Shown here: positions 46,249-54,616 of the stretch, piece after piece
Layout: the number at the start of each line of letters is the position of its first letter
Numbering within the stretch: the first letter of the stretch is position 1
Assembly (NCBI GenBank): GCA_014138645.1
Contig: JACJIB010000012.1
Location: 51,444 to 115,443 of the forward strand
Length of the DNA stretch: 64,000 nt
Direction of reading: 5' to 3'
Source of the DNA: Methylorubrum thiocyanatum
GTDB taxonomy: Bacteria; Pseudomonadota; Alphaproteobacteria; Rhizobiales; Beijerinckiaceae
Made by a program: the position numbers and the translations under genes
The notes under the pieces: generated by a model
The model's database searches: none
The model's input: only the letters and a program-made list of their open reading frames with translations
What the model was told of the DNA's origin: nothing

Positions 46249-46500
46249 CTAGCAGCCGATGCAGATATCGCGCACGACACGCTCACGCTTCGGTCCTGTC
46301 GCTTGGTTGGGCAGTCGGCCACCAGCGTCTCTGATCGCGCCATGGCTGGTGAGCGCCCACGGTCGTTGAATTAAAGGTTCCGCAGCGTGCAATGGCCCCG
46401 GTTCCTGAGGCATCGTGTAGGCCATTCCCTGTGCCGTCGCCCCCCCCGTCATAAGAGCGCAAAACAGCAAAGCCCAAGAAGGTAGGTATCGCGCGGCCAT
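46249..46500 (-). CDS. Small exported hypothetical protein
   Basis: 83 residues, signal peptide MAARYLPSWALLFCALMTGG with cleavage near ATA-QG. AGGAGG seven bases upstream makes the start strong. The mature part is Pro-rich. An overlapping plus-strand frame (46207-46374) is less convincing. Confidence 0.6.
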   Translation of the reverse strand: MAARYLPSWALLFCALMTGGATAQGMAYTMPQEPGPLHAAEPLIQRPWALTSHGAIRDAGGRLPNQATGPKRERVVRDICIGC

Positions 46501-46608
46501 CGGCGCCTCCTATCCAGGCCTAACGCCGGAGCCGGAAGCTGGGTTCAGCCTGCTCCGGCTAAGGGATGCCGTCCGTCGCTAACTCGCCCAATTCGCCGTC
46601 GCTTGTCC

Positions 46609-46758
46609 TCACTTCTGCATCGCCCGTTCCTGGCGCACGAGGTGAACAAGGTGGTGGGACACGCCTGCCAGTGCCGCCGCTTGCCTGTTCGAAAGCCTGT
46701 CGCCTCCCGGTCCGTCCAGCACCGACTCGACCCGTTTCCGCTTCTGCGCGTTCGTCAT
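46609..46758 (-). CDS. Small HTH protein
   Basis: 49 residues from the ATG at 46758, which has GGAGGAG eight bases upstream. MTNAQKRKRVESVL is followed by a helix-turn-helix (SNRQAAALAGVSHHLVHLVR). It resembles short ParB/plasmid-like HTH proteins. The open frame extends upstream to 46902 but without a good ribosome site. Probably a regulator of the element. Confidence 0.6.
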   Translation of the reverse strand: MTNAQKRKRVESVLDGPGGDRLSNRQAAALAGVSHHLVHLVRQERAMQK

Positions 46759-46923
46759 CGCTTTCTCCTCCGCGGCTATATGGTTCCGCGTCGCTTCCGA
46801 AGCAATCGTCTGGATCTTTGCGTGAATGCAAACGTCTGTCGCGGATGTGTACTTATCTAACATCCATGTTTTGTCGTTGACACCTTTGTCCGGTGACACC
46901 ATCTAGTTCCGAAGCGGGAACGG

Positions 46924-47121
46924 ATGGCTCAGGTGACAAACGAAGACTTCCTCGACTTCATTGCTTTCGTCCTCACGGATGGTTCACCTGAGGCCGTCGC
47001 GGCTTTGAATCGTGCGATCGACCGCATTCGCGGATTTGATCGGGAGGACTCGTCTTCCTTTGTGCATCCCAAACCGACATCGGAATCAGGGTATGCAGTG
47101 TATCGCGAGTTTCCAAGTTGA
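46924..47121 (+). CDS. Small hypothetical protein
   Basis: 65 residues, MAQVTNEDFLDFIAFVLTDGS..., acidic N-terminus and a helix around VAALNRAIDRIRGF. It opens a plus-strand run of small genes. Unknown. Confidence 0.5.
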   Translation: MAQVTNEDFLDFIAFVLTDGSPEAVAALNRAIDRIRGFDREDSSSFVHPKPTSESGYAVYREFPS

Positions 47122-47173
47122 CAAAACGATAGATCCGTGGTAAAACTCTGTCACACTGCCAAATCAACATCTG

Positions 47174-47204
47174 AAGCCGCTCAGGAAACCCTTGGGCGGC
47201 TTTT
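47174..47204 (+). terminator. Terminator-like hairpin
   Basis: AAGCCGC ... GCGGCTTTT, a 7-bp stem with a long loop and a T4 run, between two small genes. A potential attenuator before the RHH gene. Confidence 0.5.
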
Positions 47205-47220
47205 GTCGTCTGGAGACGAA

Positions 47221-47400
47221 ATGCATCAGATCTCCCTGCGGATGCCTGTCAGCCTGTTTCGAGAACTCGCCCGACAGGCCGCCGAACGCGGCTTGCCGGT
47301 TGCTGCCTACGTTCGCTCACAGCTAGCGCACAGTATCAAGAGCCCTGTAAACATTCACAAGACAAACAAGGAAACCAATGTCTCGACCGAAGTTGTTTGA
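47221..47400 (+). CDS. Small ribbon-helix-helix-type protein
   Basis: 59 residues from the ATG at 47221 (MHQISLRMPVSLFRELARQAAERGLPVAAYVRSQL) with GGAG upstream. Pattern of a beta strand then two helices fits RHH/CopG antitoxin-like regulators. Overlaps the next small gene by 23 bases. Confidence 0.6.
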   Translation: MHQISLRMPVSLFRELARQAAERGLPVAAYVRSQLAHSIKSPVNIHKTNKETNVSTEVV

Positions 47401-47566
47401 CGGCGCCCCTACGCGCACAGTCGATGTCGCCCTGCCTGAAGATCTCATCGATGTCCTTCGTGCAGTCGCCAAGCGACACGCCCTTACGCCCGCCGCCTAC
47501 CTCAGAAGCCTCGCTGTTACTCATCTCAACAAGGTCGCGGCCTCAAAGGCGACATGCAATGAATAA
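47378..47566 (+). CDS. Small ribbon-helix-helix-type protein
   Basis: 62 residues (MSRPKLFDGAPTRTVDVALPEDLIDVLRAVAKRH). The segment RTVDVALPEDLIDVLRAVAK is RHH-like, with helices before and after. Overlaps both neighbours. Confidence 0.55.
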   Translation: MSRPKLFDGAPTRTVDVALPEDLIDVLRAVAKRHALTPAAYLRSLAVTHLNKVAASKATCNE

Positions 47567-47948
47567 CCAAGACAATCCCGCGATGGCGTCTCTCGCTCGC
47601 CGCCTTATCGTTGCAGAACTCGCTTCCAAGGGCGCAAAAGACCCCGAAACAATCGAGATGCTTGTTACCGCTCGCCTTCGGATCACGGAGTCGGGCGATC
47701 TCGTCGCTCTGAACCGGGGCGGCTCCGTCATGCCGGGCGATGCCCTCGCGAACGCCGTTGAGGACATCAGGAAGACTAACCCTTCGCTTTTCGGTGACAC
47801 GGCAAAGCCTGAGGGCGATGCGGGCAACCCCTTCGCAGATGGTCCGTCGAAGAACGTCACGGCCCAAATGCTGCTCTGGCGATCCGATCCCGAGCGAGCG
47901 GAACACCTTGCCGCCGAAGCCGGCATCAAACTCAGCCGAAACCGCTGA
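47559..47948 (+). CDS. Hypothetical protein of the element
   Basis: 129 residues from the ATG at 47559, which overlaps the previous stop by eight bases. Helical N-terminus (LARRLIVAELASKG) and an acidic Gly-rich C-terminal half, ending ERAEHLAAEAGIKLSRNR. Unknown. Confidence 0.5.
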   Translation: MNNQDNPAMASLARRLIVAELASKGAKDPETIEMLVTARLRITESGDLVALNRGGSVMPGDALANAVEDIRKTNPSLFGDTAKPEGDAGNPFADGPSKNVTAQMLLWRSDPERAEHLAAEAGIKLSRNR

Positions 47949-47966
47949 TTTTTCGAGGATTTTCTA

Positions 47967-48446
47967 GTGAATTATTCAAGCCCTGGCGGGTGGCGCGAAC
48001 GCACGAAGCGCACCGACGCAAAGAACGCCGAACGTGCGTCGAAGGCCGATATCCGGGCCGAACGCGCAAGGCTGGCCGTCGAGCATGCCGAACGTTCCGC
48101 CGCCGAAGTGGCAGCCCTTGAAGCCGCTAACCGTGCCGAAAAGCTGGCCTGCCCGTGCTGTCGTGGCGAGGGCAAAGTGACGGTCGAGATGGTGGAACTG
48201 GTCTTCAGAGCACTTGAACGCCTACCCTCAGAGAGCCGGCCAGATGCGACGGTTCTGGCGACACTCGGCCAGATCGCGCGGGGAGAACAGGTTCACCAGC
48301 ACGGCCCGAAGGTCTCGCACGGCCTGTCCCACCCGGCTCCTGTCGCTCATGTCGAGACTGCGACAAAGACGCCTGCGAGAATGAAAAAGCCCAACGATAT
48401 CAGTCGTTTCACCGAAGACGGTGCTCTCATTGAGTTGGACGACTGA
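47967..48446 (+). CDS. Hypothetical protein with CxxCxGxG motif
   Basis: 159 residues from a GTG with GAGG 11 bases upstream. A highly charged helix (about 15-55) is followed by CPCCRGEGKV near residue 62, a DnaJ-type zinc-finger half. One such motif is insufficient for a DnaJ finger. Role unknown. Confidence 0.5.
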   Translation: MNYSSPGGWRERTKRTDAKNAERASKADIRAERARLAVEHAERSAAEVAALEAANRAEKLACPCCRGEGKVTVEMVELVFRALERLPSESRPDATVLATLGQIARGEQVHQHGPKVSHGLSHPAPVAHVETATKTPARMKKPNDISRFTEDGALIELDD

Positions 48447-49035
48447 GCCTTCAGAGATCGCGGCGTGGGGCACCCGGTTCGCCATCCGGTCGAGCCCGCT
48501 GCGGGTGGTGCTGGTCGGTGACTGTCTCGGTAAGACCGGGCATCGCCGGCCGGCATCACGTTAGAAGTGGGATGGGACAGGACCGCCGATCACCATCCAT
48601 CACCACTGGATCGATCCCTACTAGGAGAAAGAGCCAACCAAGGGGGGGAATGACAGTCGGTCTCAGGAGCGTTCAGAGAGACAGCGTGGCACAGATGAGC
48701 GATGCTCAATAGACCGGCTCAAGTTTGAGCCGGTCTCAGTTATGTCGCTGACACCATACGCTGATTCGGGTTGATGACGATAACTCTGTCGAGTCGATCC
48801 CTTCCGAAGGCAAAAAGAGATATAAAGAAATCTTTATGTCTCCATCCCTCAGCCTGATCCATCTGGTTTGATCCAGACGTGCCAAAGCACCCCACCCCCG
48901 TGAGAGGGCAGGGTGTGGCTAGCCTTTGACGGCTAGGGGTGTCCCGACAGGAGTTTTCCGGGCATCAAAGGGGATATGGTCGGGACGGGTCGGCGAACCG
49001 ACAGAAACGTGATGTCGTGTCTATCAGTGAGGGTT
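48447..49035. other. Structured non-coding region in the element
   Basis: 589 bases without a convincing gene. It contains an 11-bp perfect inverted repeat (48711-48736), an imperfect one around 48817-48841 (AGATATAAAG / CTTTATGTCT), and a GC-rich part near 48890-48970 with several potential stems, including CTAGCC/GGCTAG. It resembles a structured RNA or an origin-like region. Confidence 0.4.
48711..48736. repeat. 11-bp perfect inverted repeat
   Basis: AGACCGGCTCA - AGTT - TGAGCCGGTCT. No T-run follows. It could be a recombinase or repressor site near the resolvase gene, or a hairpin in an RNA. Confidence 0.6.
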
Positions 49036-49590
49036 TCAAGCCTTCGGAGCACTCAGAGCCCGATGCACCGATCCCTTCCCGATGCCAAGCTTCGCCGCGA
49101 TGGCGCCCATGCTCATGCCCTGCCCGGCCAGCGCCTTGATCTCCTCCGAGCGCGCCCGAACGGTCGGCTTCCGTCCCTTGTAGGCTCCATCGGCCTTGGC
49201 TTTGGCGATGCCCTCCCGCTGGCGTTCCAGCATCATCTCCCGTTCAAACTGAGCCACACCGCCGAGCACGTTCAACATGAGCCGTCCGGTCGGAGTAGTG
49301 CTGTCGACTCCCATGTCGAGAATGCGAAGCGATACGCCTTTCGCGTCCAGGGTCTCGATGATCTTACCCATGTGGACCACACTGCGGGCAAGTCGGTCGA
49401 GCTTGGTCACGACAAGCACGTCACCATGCCGGGCGAACTCAAGAGCGGCCTCAAGCTGGGCGCGCGGTGCCACAGATGACACCTGTTCCCGGAACAGCCG
49501 CTCACACCCAAGAGCAGTCAGTTCACGAACCTGAGCTTCGAACCCCGCTTCCTGCTCCAGGGTCGAAGTGCGGGCGTATCCGATGAGCAT
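49036..49590 (-). CDS. Serine recombinase (resolvase/invertase family)
   Basis: 184 residues from the ATG at 49590 (MLIGYARTSTLEQ), catalytic Ser9; a start at 49632 is the alternative. Motifs: TKLDRLARSV, DMGVDSTTPTGRLMLNVLGGVAQFERE (shown split: TTPTGRLMLNVLGG, AQFERE), GRKPTV and a C-terminal HTH (MGAIAAKLGIGKGSVHRAL). Hin/Tn3 resolvase type. It may resolve or invert a segment of the element. Confidence 0.93.
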   Translation of the reverse strand: MLIGYARTSTLEQEAGFEAQVRELTALGCERLFREQVSSVAPRAQLEAALEFARHGDVLVVTKLDRLARSVVHMGKIIETLDAKGVSLRILDMGVDSTTPTGRLMLNVLGGVAQFEREMMLERQREGIAKAKADGAYKGRKPTVRARSEEIKALAGQGMSMGAIAAKLGIGKGSVHRALSAPKA

Positions 49591-49982
49591 GGCTGCGGTC
49601 CTGTCGAGTCGTTCCACTAGGTTCCTTGACATAGAAGCCTGAGCTGTTCCAAAACGCAAGGCAATTCTTGTGGAACGGACTCGCCAGGGTTGTGGAACGT
49701 TCCGCAGGGGCATGCCCTAATGGAACGGTCGGGTGCCGGACCGACTGTCAGACACAGCCTCACAAGCGCGCAGAGATGAGCAGTGCAGCACGGTCACGCT
49801 GTCGTCTGTCGGTGCTGACTGGTTGTCGTGTTCTCCGACTGCCGGGTTGTCGTGCCCCGGCTCGATGCCGTGCCGGTGACGCGAGCGGCTGTGATGCTCA
49901 GGGCGACGTGAACAGACCCCCCACGGTCTTTTTTTGTGAGCGACACGCCCCCTGGTCGGCGAACCCCTCCATATAGCACACC

Positions 49983-50083
49983 ATTTTTCGTTCGAATTTC
50001 AATCTAGACGCCTGTCTTTTTCTGACAGATCTTCCGAACGTTTCAGGTCGCTCTAGTGCGTAACCTATTTTTCGTTCGGATTT
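49983..50083. repeat. Pair of 17-base direct repeats upstream of the tape-measure gene
   Basis: ATTTTTCGTTCGAATTT at 49983-49999 and the same with one change at 50067-50083, 84 bases apart. Related CGTTCG/CGAACG cores occur between them (near 50035). They are placed like operators just upstream of the tape-measure start. Confidence 0.55.
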
Positions 50084-50114
50084 ACCCTCCCTCAGACCAA
50101 GAAGAACCCTATGG

Positions 50115-53100
50115 ATGTCCGATGACAAGATGAACGTCGCGATTGGCCTCAGCGTCAACACTCACGGCGAGGAACTGGTTGACCGGCTCAACCGCAGGGT
50201 GAAGGCTCTCGAAGCCTCACTCAAGGCGATAAGCCGACAGATGCAGGCCACAGCGAAGGCCGCGTCATTCCCTGGATCGAAGCAATCCCAGGCGACAACA
50301 GCGAACCAAGGAAAGGGATCGTCGGCCGACAAGCGCGCCGCGTCCGATCTCTACACCTTCAAGAGCCGCCTCGAAGCCCAACGGCAGCGTGAAGCGGCCC
50401 GGAATGAGGCGTTTCTGCATCGGCTCCGGCAGAGCAGCTACAGGCAAACCGAACGCGACCAAGCGAGAGCAATCCGTGATCGTCTGGCCGGTGAAGCCCG
50501 TGCCGCCCGTGAGGCCAGGACCGCCCAGGCCGCCGCCGCCCGTGCCGCCTCAGCCGAGACGCGAGCGATCCGCGATAAGATCCAGTTCGCCATCAGAACC
50601 AGCGCCCAACGGGTCCGCGAACAAGCCGCAACAGAGCGAGCCCGTGCCGCCCAGGCCGCCGCCGTGGAGCGCGATCAGAAGCGCGCTGCGCGAGAGGAAG
50701 CCCGATCCCTCAAGGAGCGGATGAGCTTTGCCACCCGTATGGCCGCTCAGCGCCAGCGTGAGGAAGCCGAGATTGCCCGCACTCAGGATCGTGCCACCCG
50801 CGAGTCTATCCGCCTAGATCGATACCGACTCGGCCTTCGTGATCGCGAGGAACGTCGCCTTTCCCGACAGGCCGCCCGAGAGGATCGGGATCGTTCCCGC
50901 GACTACCGCTCCGGCCTTGGAAATGCCCATTCAGCCGCCTCTCACGGCCGGGACAGCTACAACACCCTCACGCGAACCGGCGCCGCTGCCGCCATCGTCG
51001 GAACCGCTGCGACTGCCTCACTCGCCCGCCGCGCTCTGACAGCCGAGAGCGATATCGACTCGGCCGAGATCAACAGCCGGATCTACGGTGGACTCTCTCA
51101 GGATGCCGCTCGGCAACTTCGTGACCAATGGGCGGCACCACTCGCCGAACAGCTCGGAGTCGGGACGGCTAAGCTCCTGTCGAGCTATACCGATGCGTTG
51201 AAGGTCGGTATCCCGGCCGAAGGCGCGCGTCAGTTCGCCGGTCTCGCGACACAGACCTCGGAAGCTTGGGGCGTGCCGTTCGAAGGCGTCGTTGACACGC
51301 TCGGCACCATCAACTCGTTGCTCACTTCGACGGGCGAGGCATTCTCCTTCGACAAGCTCAAGAGCGTTGCGAACAGCCTGCAATACCTCGCGGCCAAGCA
51401 GAGCACGACCCCTGAGAAGCTGATTTCGTTCCTGCAACGCGGTGCCGGTGGCGCCCAGGTGCTCGGGATGAGCCAAGAGGCGGGTCTGGCCTTCGGTTCG
51501 GCCTCAACCTCGCTCGGCAATCAGGCCAGTGAGTCGGGAAGACTCTTCGACTACATCGCCGGCAGGCTCGTGAAGATGCCGGATCTGGTTCGGAAGAAGG
51601 GGCTCGAAGGAGATCGGGCGAAGCTCTTGGTTCGTGAGCTTGGCTACGGGTCGGTTGGCGAGTTGGATCGGCAGCGCCGTGCAAGTCCCGATGAGTTCTT
51701 GCCCGACTTCATGCAGCGTTTTGCCAAGATCAAGGACGCGAAGAAGCAAGAACAGTTGATTCAGTTCTTCGCCGGTCAGGAATGGCTTGGCGAGTTCGGC
51801 CGTATGGTCAAGGGCATCGATACCTACCGGGAAGCCGCCAAGCTTGCCAAGGAAGCCAAGGGCCTCGACGCCATCGGCGACGTGTGGAACCTCCACAAGC
51901 TCAAGCTCGCCTTCGTGTTCAAGCAGATCACGGCAGGCTTCCTCAACATCATGGGCGAGATCGGCAAAGTTCTCTCTCCCCTAGCGCGTCAGGTCGGCGA
52001 CTACTTCCTCGATTGGTCGCGAAAGCTTCAGGGTGGTGGGCTCCGTCTCCGTGTTCAGGCAGCGATTGAGGGTTTCATCAACGGGCTCGGCTTCAAGGAT
52101 CTGCCCGACCTGTTGAAGGGAATCTTCGGAGAGCCGGGGCAGGGCGATGCGGGAGCCGTGGAGACGTGGCGGAACACGGCCAAAGCGTTCGCCGAAGGCA
52201 TCCGTGACACGATCAACGCTCTGAAGTCTCTGTTCTCGGTCTTCACGGGATCGAACGCCACACCCGAGACCATCGCCCGATGGACGGGCCGCCTCGTCAC
52301 CTTTGCCGCTGCATGCCTCGTTGCAGCGCCGGCCATTGCGGTGCTCGGCGGTCTGGCCTCTGGCATCACGGCTCTTGCGGTGGCGGCTCTCGGGGCTTGG
52401 AAGATCCTCAAGGCTGCCGGTCTGGTCGGTGGTGCTTCGGCCGCTGCCGGCGCTGGTGCTGCGGGATCATCGGCCGGTGCCGGTGCCGCCGCTGGTGCTG
52501 CGACCGGTGCGGGTCTCCTGTCGAGCCTGATGCGGATCTTCGGCGGTGCCGCGATCAACACCGTCCCGGCCTATTCAAAGGAGGAAGCCGACAATCTGAT
52601 GCTCCGCTTCGGGCGGTACGCTCAGGAGCGAAACAAGGCACGGGAAGGCGCTGCCCCTGCATGGGTCGATCCTCCGTCCGTGAACGACAACCTTCGGAAG
52701 CCTGCCGACGACCTGAAGAAGGCCATCGAAGACAACACCCTCATCCACAAGCAGAGTTATGAGGCCAACGATAACTTCGCGGGACTGATCCGCAAGGCGA
52801 ACTTCACAAGCTCGGATACTGGGCGCATCGCGAAGGCGACTATCCAGGGTCAAGGCGCTGATCTTCGGGCGGCGGTTCTCTCGGGCAGCACCGGTTCTGT
52901 CGGCTCTGTCGGCACCGGTAGCGGCGGTCCTCTCTCAGGTTCCACTCCTGGTTCGTCTCTCGGCAATGTCGGGATCGGTGGTCGGGGGATCATCGGCGGC
53001 GGTCAGACCTCTCCCGGCTTCAACGCCGGTGCCGGATCGTCGGGTTCGGATGCGGCTTCGTCTGGTCCTTCCGTCCCTGGTGACAAGCGCATGGGCGGCT

Positions 53101-54530
53101 CCCGTTCGTGGCGAAATAATAATCCGGGGAATATCGAGTACGGTCCATTTGCCCGATCAATGGGCGCAACTGGTACGGATGGGCGTTTCGCAGTCTTTCC
53201 AGACTACAAGTCGGGACGAAACGCTCAGGAGAAGTTGCTTTTCGAGGGACAAAACTACAAGAACTTGACCCTTGCGCAGGCCATTCGCCGGTGGGCGCCT
53301 GCCTCCGAAAACAATGTGCCTGCATACATTAAGGCGATGGGCGCCGATCCCAACACGCGAATGCAAGACTTCACGCCCTCGCAGCGCTCGACGCTTCTCG
53401 ATGCGACGCAGAAACATGAAGGCTGGAAGGTCGGTCGCACAGTTGCCGGCACGTCTCAGCCGGTTGGCGGCGCGAATGGAGCCGTGATGGGCGGGACGGT
53501 CGATTCTGCAAACAAGCTCGTCAACGTCGCTGAGAAATATATCGGGCTCGGGGAAGGTCGAGGCCGCGACACTCTCGAAACGTTTATGGGCGGTGGATCA
53601 ATCGTCGGTGAGGCGAATGCTTGGTGCGCTCGCTTCGTCAACGCCTCGCTCAAGGCGGTGGGAGACTCTGGAACGGGATCTGGCATCGCGAATAGCTTCC
53701 TCCGTTGGGGTAATGCTGTAGAAGCCGAAGCCGTGAAGGCCGGAGACATAGCGGTAGAGCATCGCGGACGCGGTGTTGATGGTCGCGGCGGACACGTCGG
53801 GATAGCAACCGGCAAGACCCGAATCGGACGCAACGGTCAGTTGCAGCTTGAGTTGATCGAAGGGAATTCCTCGAATCAGGTCAAGCGTGATTGGACCGAC
53901 GCTTCCAAGCTCGTCGTGCGCCGCTCCACGAACCCCGCGATGCAGGCGGCCGAACAGGTTGCAGCCGAGACGAAGGATAACGCCCAGGCTATCAAAGAAC
54001 TCGGCAAGTCCAATGTCGGAACCGGACGGCAGGCCGTGAACATCGATGCTCTTACATCGATGCAGGGAGCCGGCGATGGATACGGGCTCAAGGATCTTCC
54101 GCGCTTTCTAGACTACAAGCAGCTAAAAGCCCGCGAGCGGATGCAGAAACTGATGTGGAGCAATGGAAACCGCGATCAGATGAACTCCCTCAGGGAGCGC
54201 ATCAACGATCCTTCCGCCTACATGAAGGCAAAGTCTAATGCCGAAACTCTGATCAACCCTAAGTGGAACGGCGCGGGAGCCGGTGAATCTGGTCTCGGTC
54301 AGAACATGGGAAGCAAGGCGCCTCTGGGAACCAGCGCTCCTGTTTCGCCAGTCAAGGCCGGAACGGCAGGTGGCGGGTCGAGCACGACTTCGGTCTCGGC
54401 GCCGATCACGATTAACGGAGCGAATCAGAGCCCCGAACAGATCGCGGCGGCCGTCGAGCGCAAGTTGTCGCAAAACATGAACCGACGCACGCATGATCTA
54501 GACCCCGGCTCGATCTCCGGTATCGGCTAG
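50115..54530 (+). CDS. Phage tail tape-measure protein with cell-wall-hydrolase domains
   Basis: 1471 residues. The first 280 residues are Arg/Ala/Glu-rich coiled coil. The TP901-type core spans about 300-720, then a hydrophobic membrane-like stretch (CLVAAPAIAVLGGLASGITALAV, shown in part, near 730-760), a Gly/Ala-rich linker, and two domains: a lysozyme/hydrolase-like one starting WRNNNPGNIEYG (about 998) and a CHAP/NlpC-type one with Cys1171 in WCARF and a following GGHVGIATG His. Length and layout fit siphophage/myophage tape measures, which can carry peptidoglycan-degrading domains to aid DNA entry. It is isolated: only one other tail gene lies nearby. Confidence 0.88.
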   Translation: MSDDKMNVAIGLSVNTHGEELVDRLNRRVKALEASLKAISRQMQATAKAASFPGSKQSQATTANQGKGSSADKRAASDLYTFKSRLEAQRQREAARNEAFLHRLRQSSYRQTERDQARAIRDRLAGEARAAREARTAQAAAARAASAETRAIRDKIQFAIRTSAQRVREQAATERARAAQAAAVERDQKRAAREEARSLKERMSFATRMAAQRQREEAEIARTQDRATRESIRLDRYRLGLRDREERRLSRQAAREDRDRSRDYRSGLGNAHSAASHGRDSYNTLTRTGAAAAIVGTAATASLARRALTAESDIDSAEINSRIYGGLSQDAARQLRDQWAAPLAEQLGVGTAKLLSSYTDALKVGIPAEGARQFAGLATQTSEAWGVPFEGVVDTLGTINSLLTSTGEAFSFDKLKSVANSLQYLAAKQSTTPEKLISFLQRGAGGAQVLGMSQEAGLAFGSASTSLGNQASESGRLFDYIAGRLVKMPDLVRKKGLEGDRAKLLVRELGYGSVGELDRQRRASPDEFLPDFMQRFAKIKDAKKQEQLIQFFAGQEWLGEFGRMVKGIDTYREAAKLAKEAKGLDAIGDVWNLHKLKLAFVFKQITAGFLNIMGEIGKVLSPLARQVGDYFLDWSRKLQGGGLRLRVQAAIEGFINGLGFKDLPDLLKGIFGEPGQGDAGAVETWRNTAKAFAEGIRDTINALKSLFSVFTGSNATPETIARWTGRLVTFAAACLVAAPAIAVLGGLASGITALAVAALGAWKILKAAGLVGGASAAAGAGAAGSSAGAGAAAGAATGAGLLSSLMRIFGGAAINTVPAYSKEEADNLMLRFGRYAQERNKAREGAAPAWVDPPSVNDNLRKPADDLKKAIEDNTLIHKQSYEANDNFAGLIRKANFTSSDTGRIAKATIQGQGADLRAAVLSGSTGSVGSVGTGSGGPLSGSTPGSSLGNVGIGGRGIIGGGQTSPGFNAGAGSSGSDAASSGPSVPGDKRMGGSRSWRNNNPGNIEYGPFARSMGATGTDGRFAVFPDYKSGRNAQEKLLFEGQNYKNLTLAQAIRRWAPASENNVPAYIKAMGADPNTRMQDFTPSQRSTLLDATQKHEGWKVGRTVAGTSQPVGGANGAVMGGTVDSANKLVNVAEKYIGLGEGRGRDTLETFMGGGSIVGEANAWCARFVNASLKAVGDSGTGSGIANSFLRWGNAVEAEAVKAGDIAVEHRGRGVDGRGGHVGIATGKTRIGRNGQLQLELIEGNSSNQVKRDWTDASKLVVRRSTNPAMQAAEQVAAETKDNAQAIKELGKSNVGTGRQAVNIDALTSMQGAGDGYGLKDLPRFLDYKQLKARERMQKLMWSNGNRDQMNSLRERINDPSAYMKAKSNAETLINPKWNGAGAGESGLGQNMGSKAPLGTSAPVSPVKAGTAGGGSSTTSVSAPITINGANQSPEQIAAAVERKLSQNMNRRTHDLDPGSISGIG

Positions 54531-54542
54531 CACAACAAGCAA

Positions 54543-54585
54543 AACAGTCGGCATCTATCCTCGCAAGGGGAGGGTGCCGGCTGTT
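54543..54585 (+). other. Hairpin between tape-measure and gpD-like genes
   Basis: AACAGTCGGCA ... TGCCGGCTGTT, an 11-bp stem with one G-T pair and a 21-base loop. No T-run, so it is not a canonical terminator. It could set the expression ratio of the two tail genes. Confidence 0.4.
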
Positions 54586-54616
54586 CATCCTCCATCTATC
54601 TTCAGAGAACAAGAAA

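Noticed and set aside
46207-46374. Small plus-strand frame (MPKEKRLLDC...)
   Set aside because: Overlaps the better supported minus-strand exported protein with a strong ribosome site.
49898-50161. Minus-strand frame overlapping the tape-measure start
   Set aside because: Covers the operator-like repeats and lacks a ribosome site or family features.
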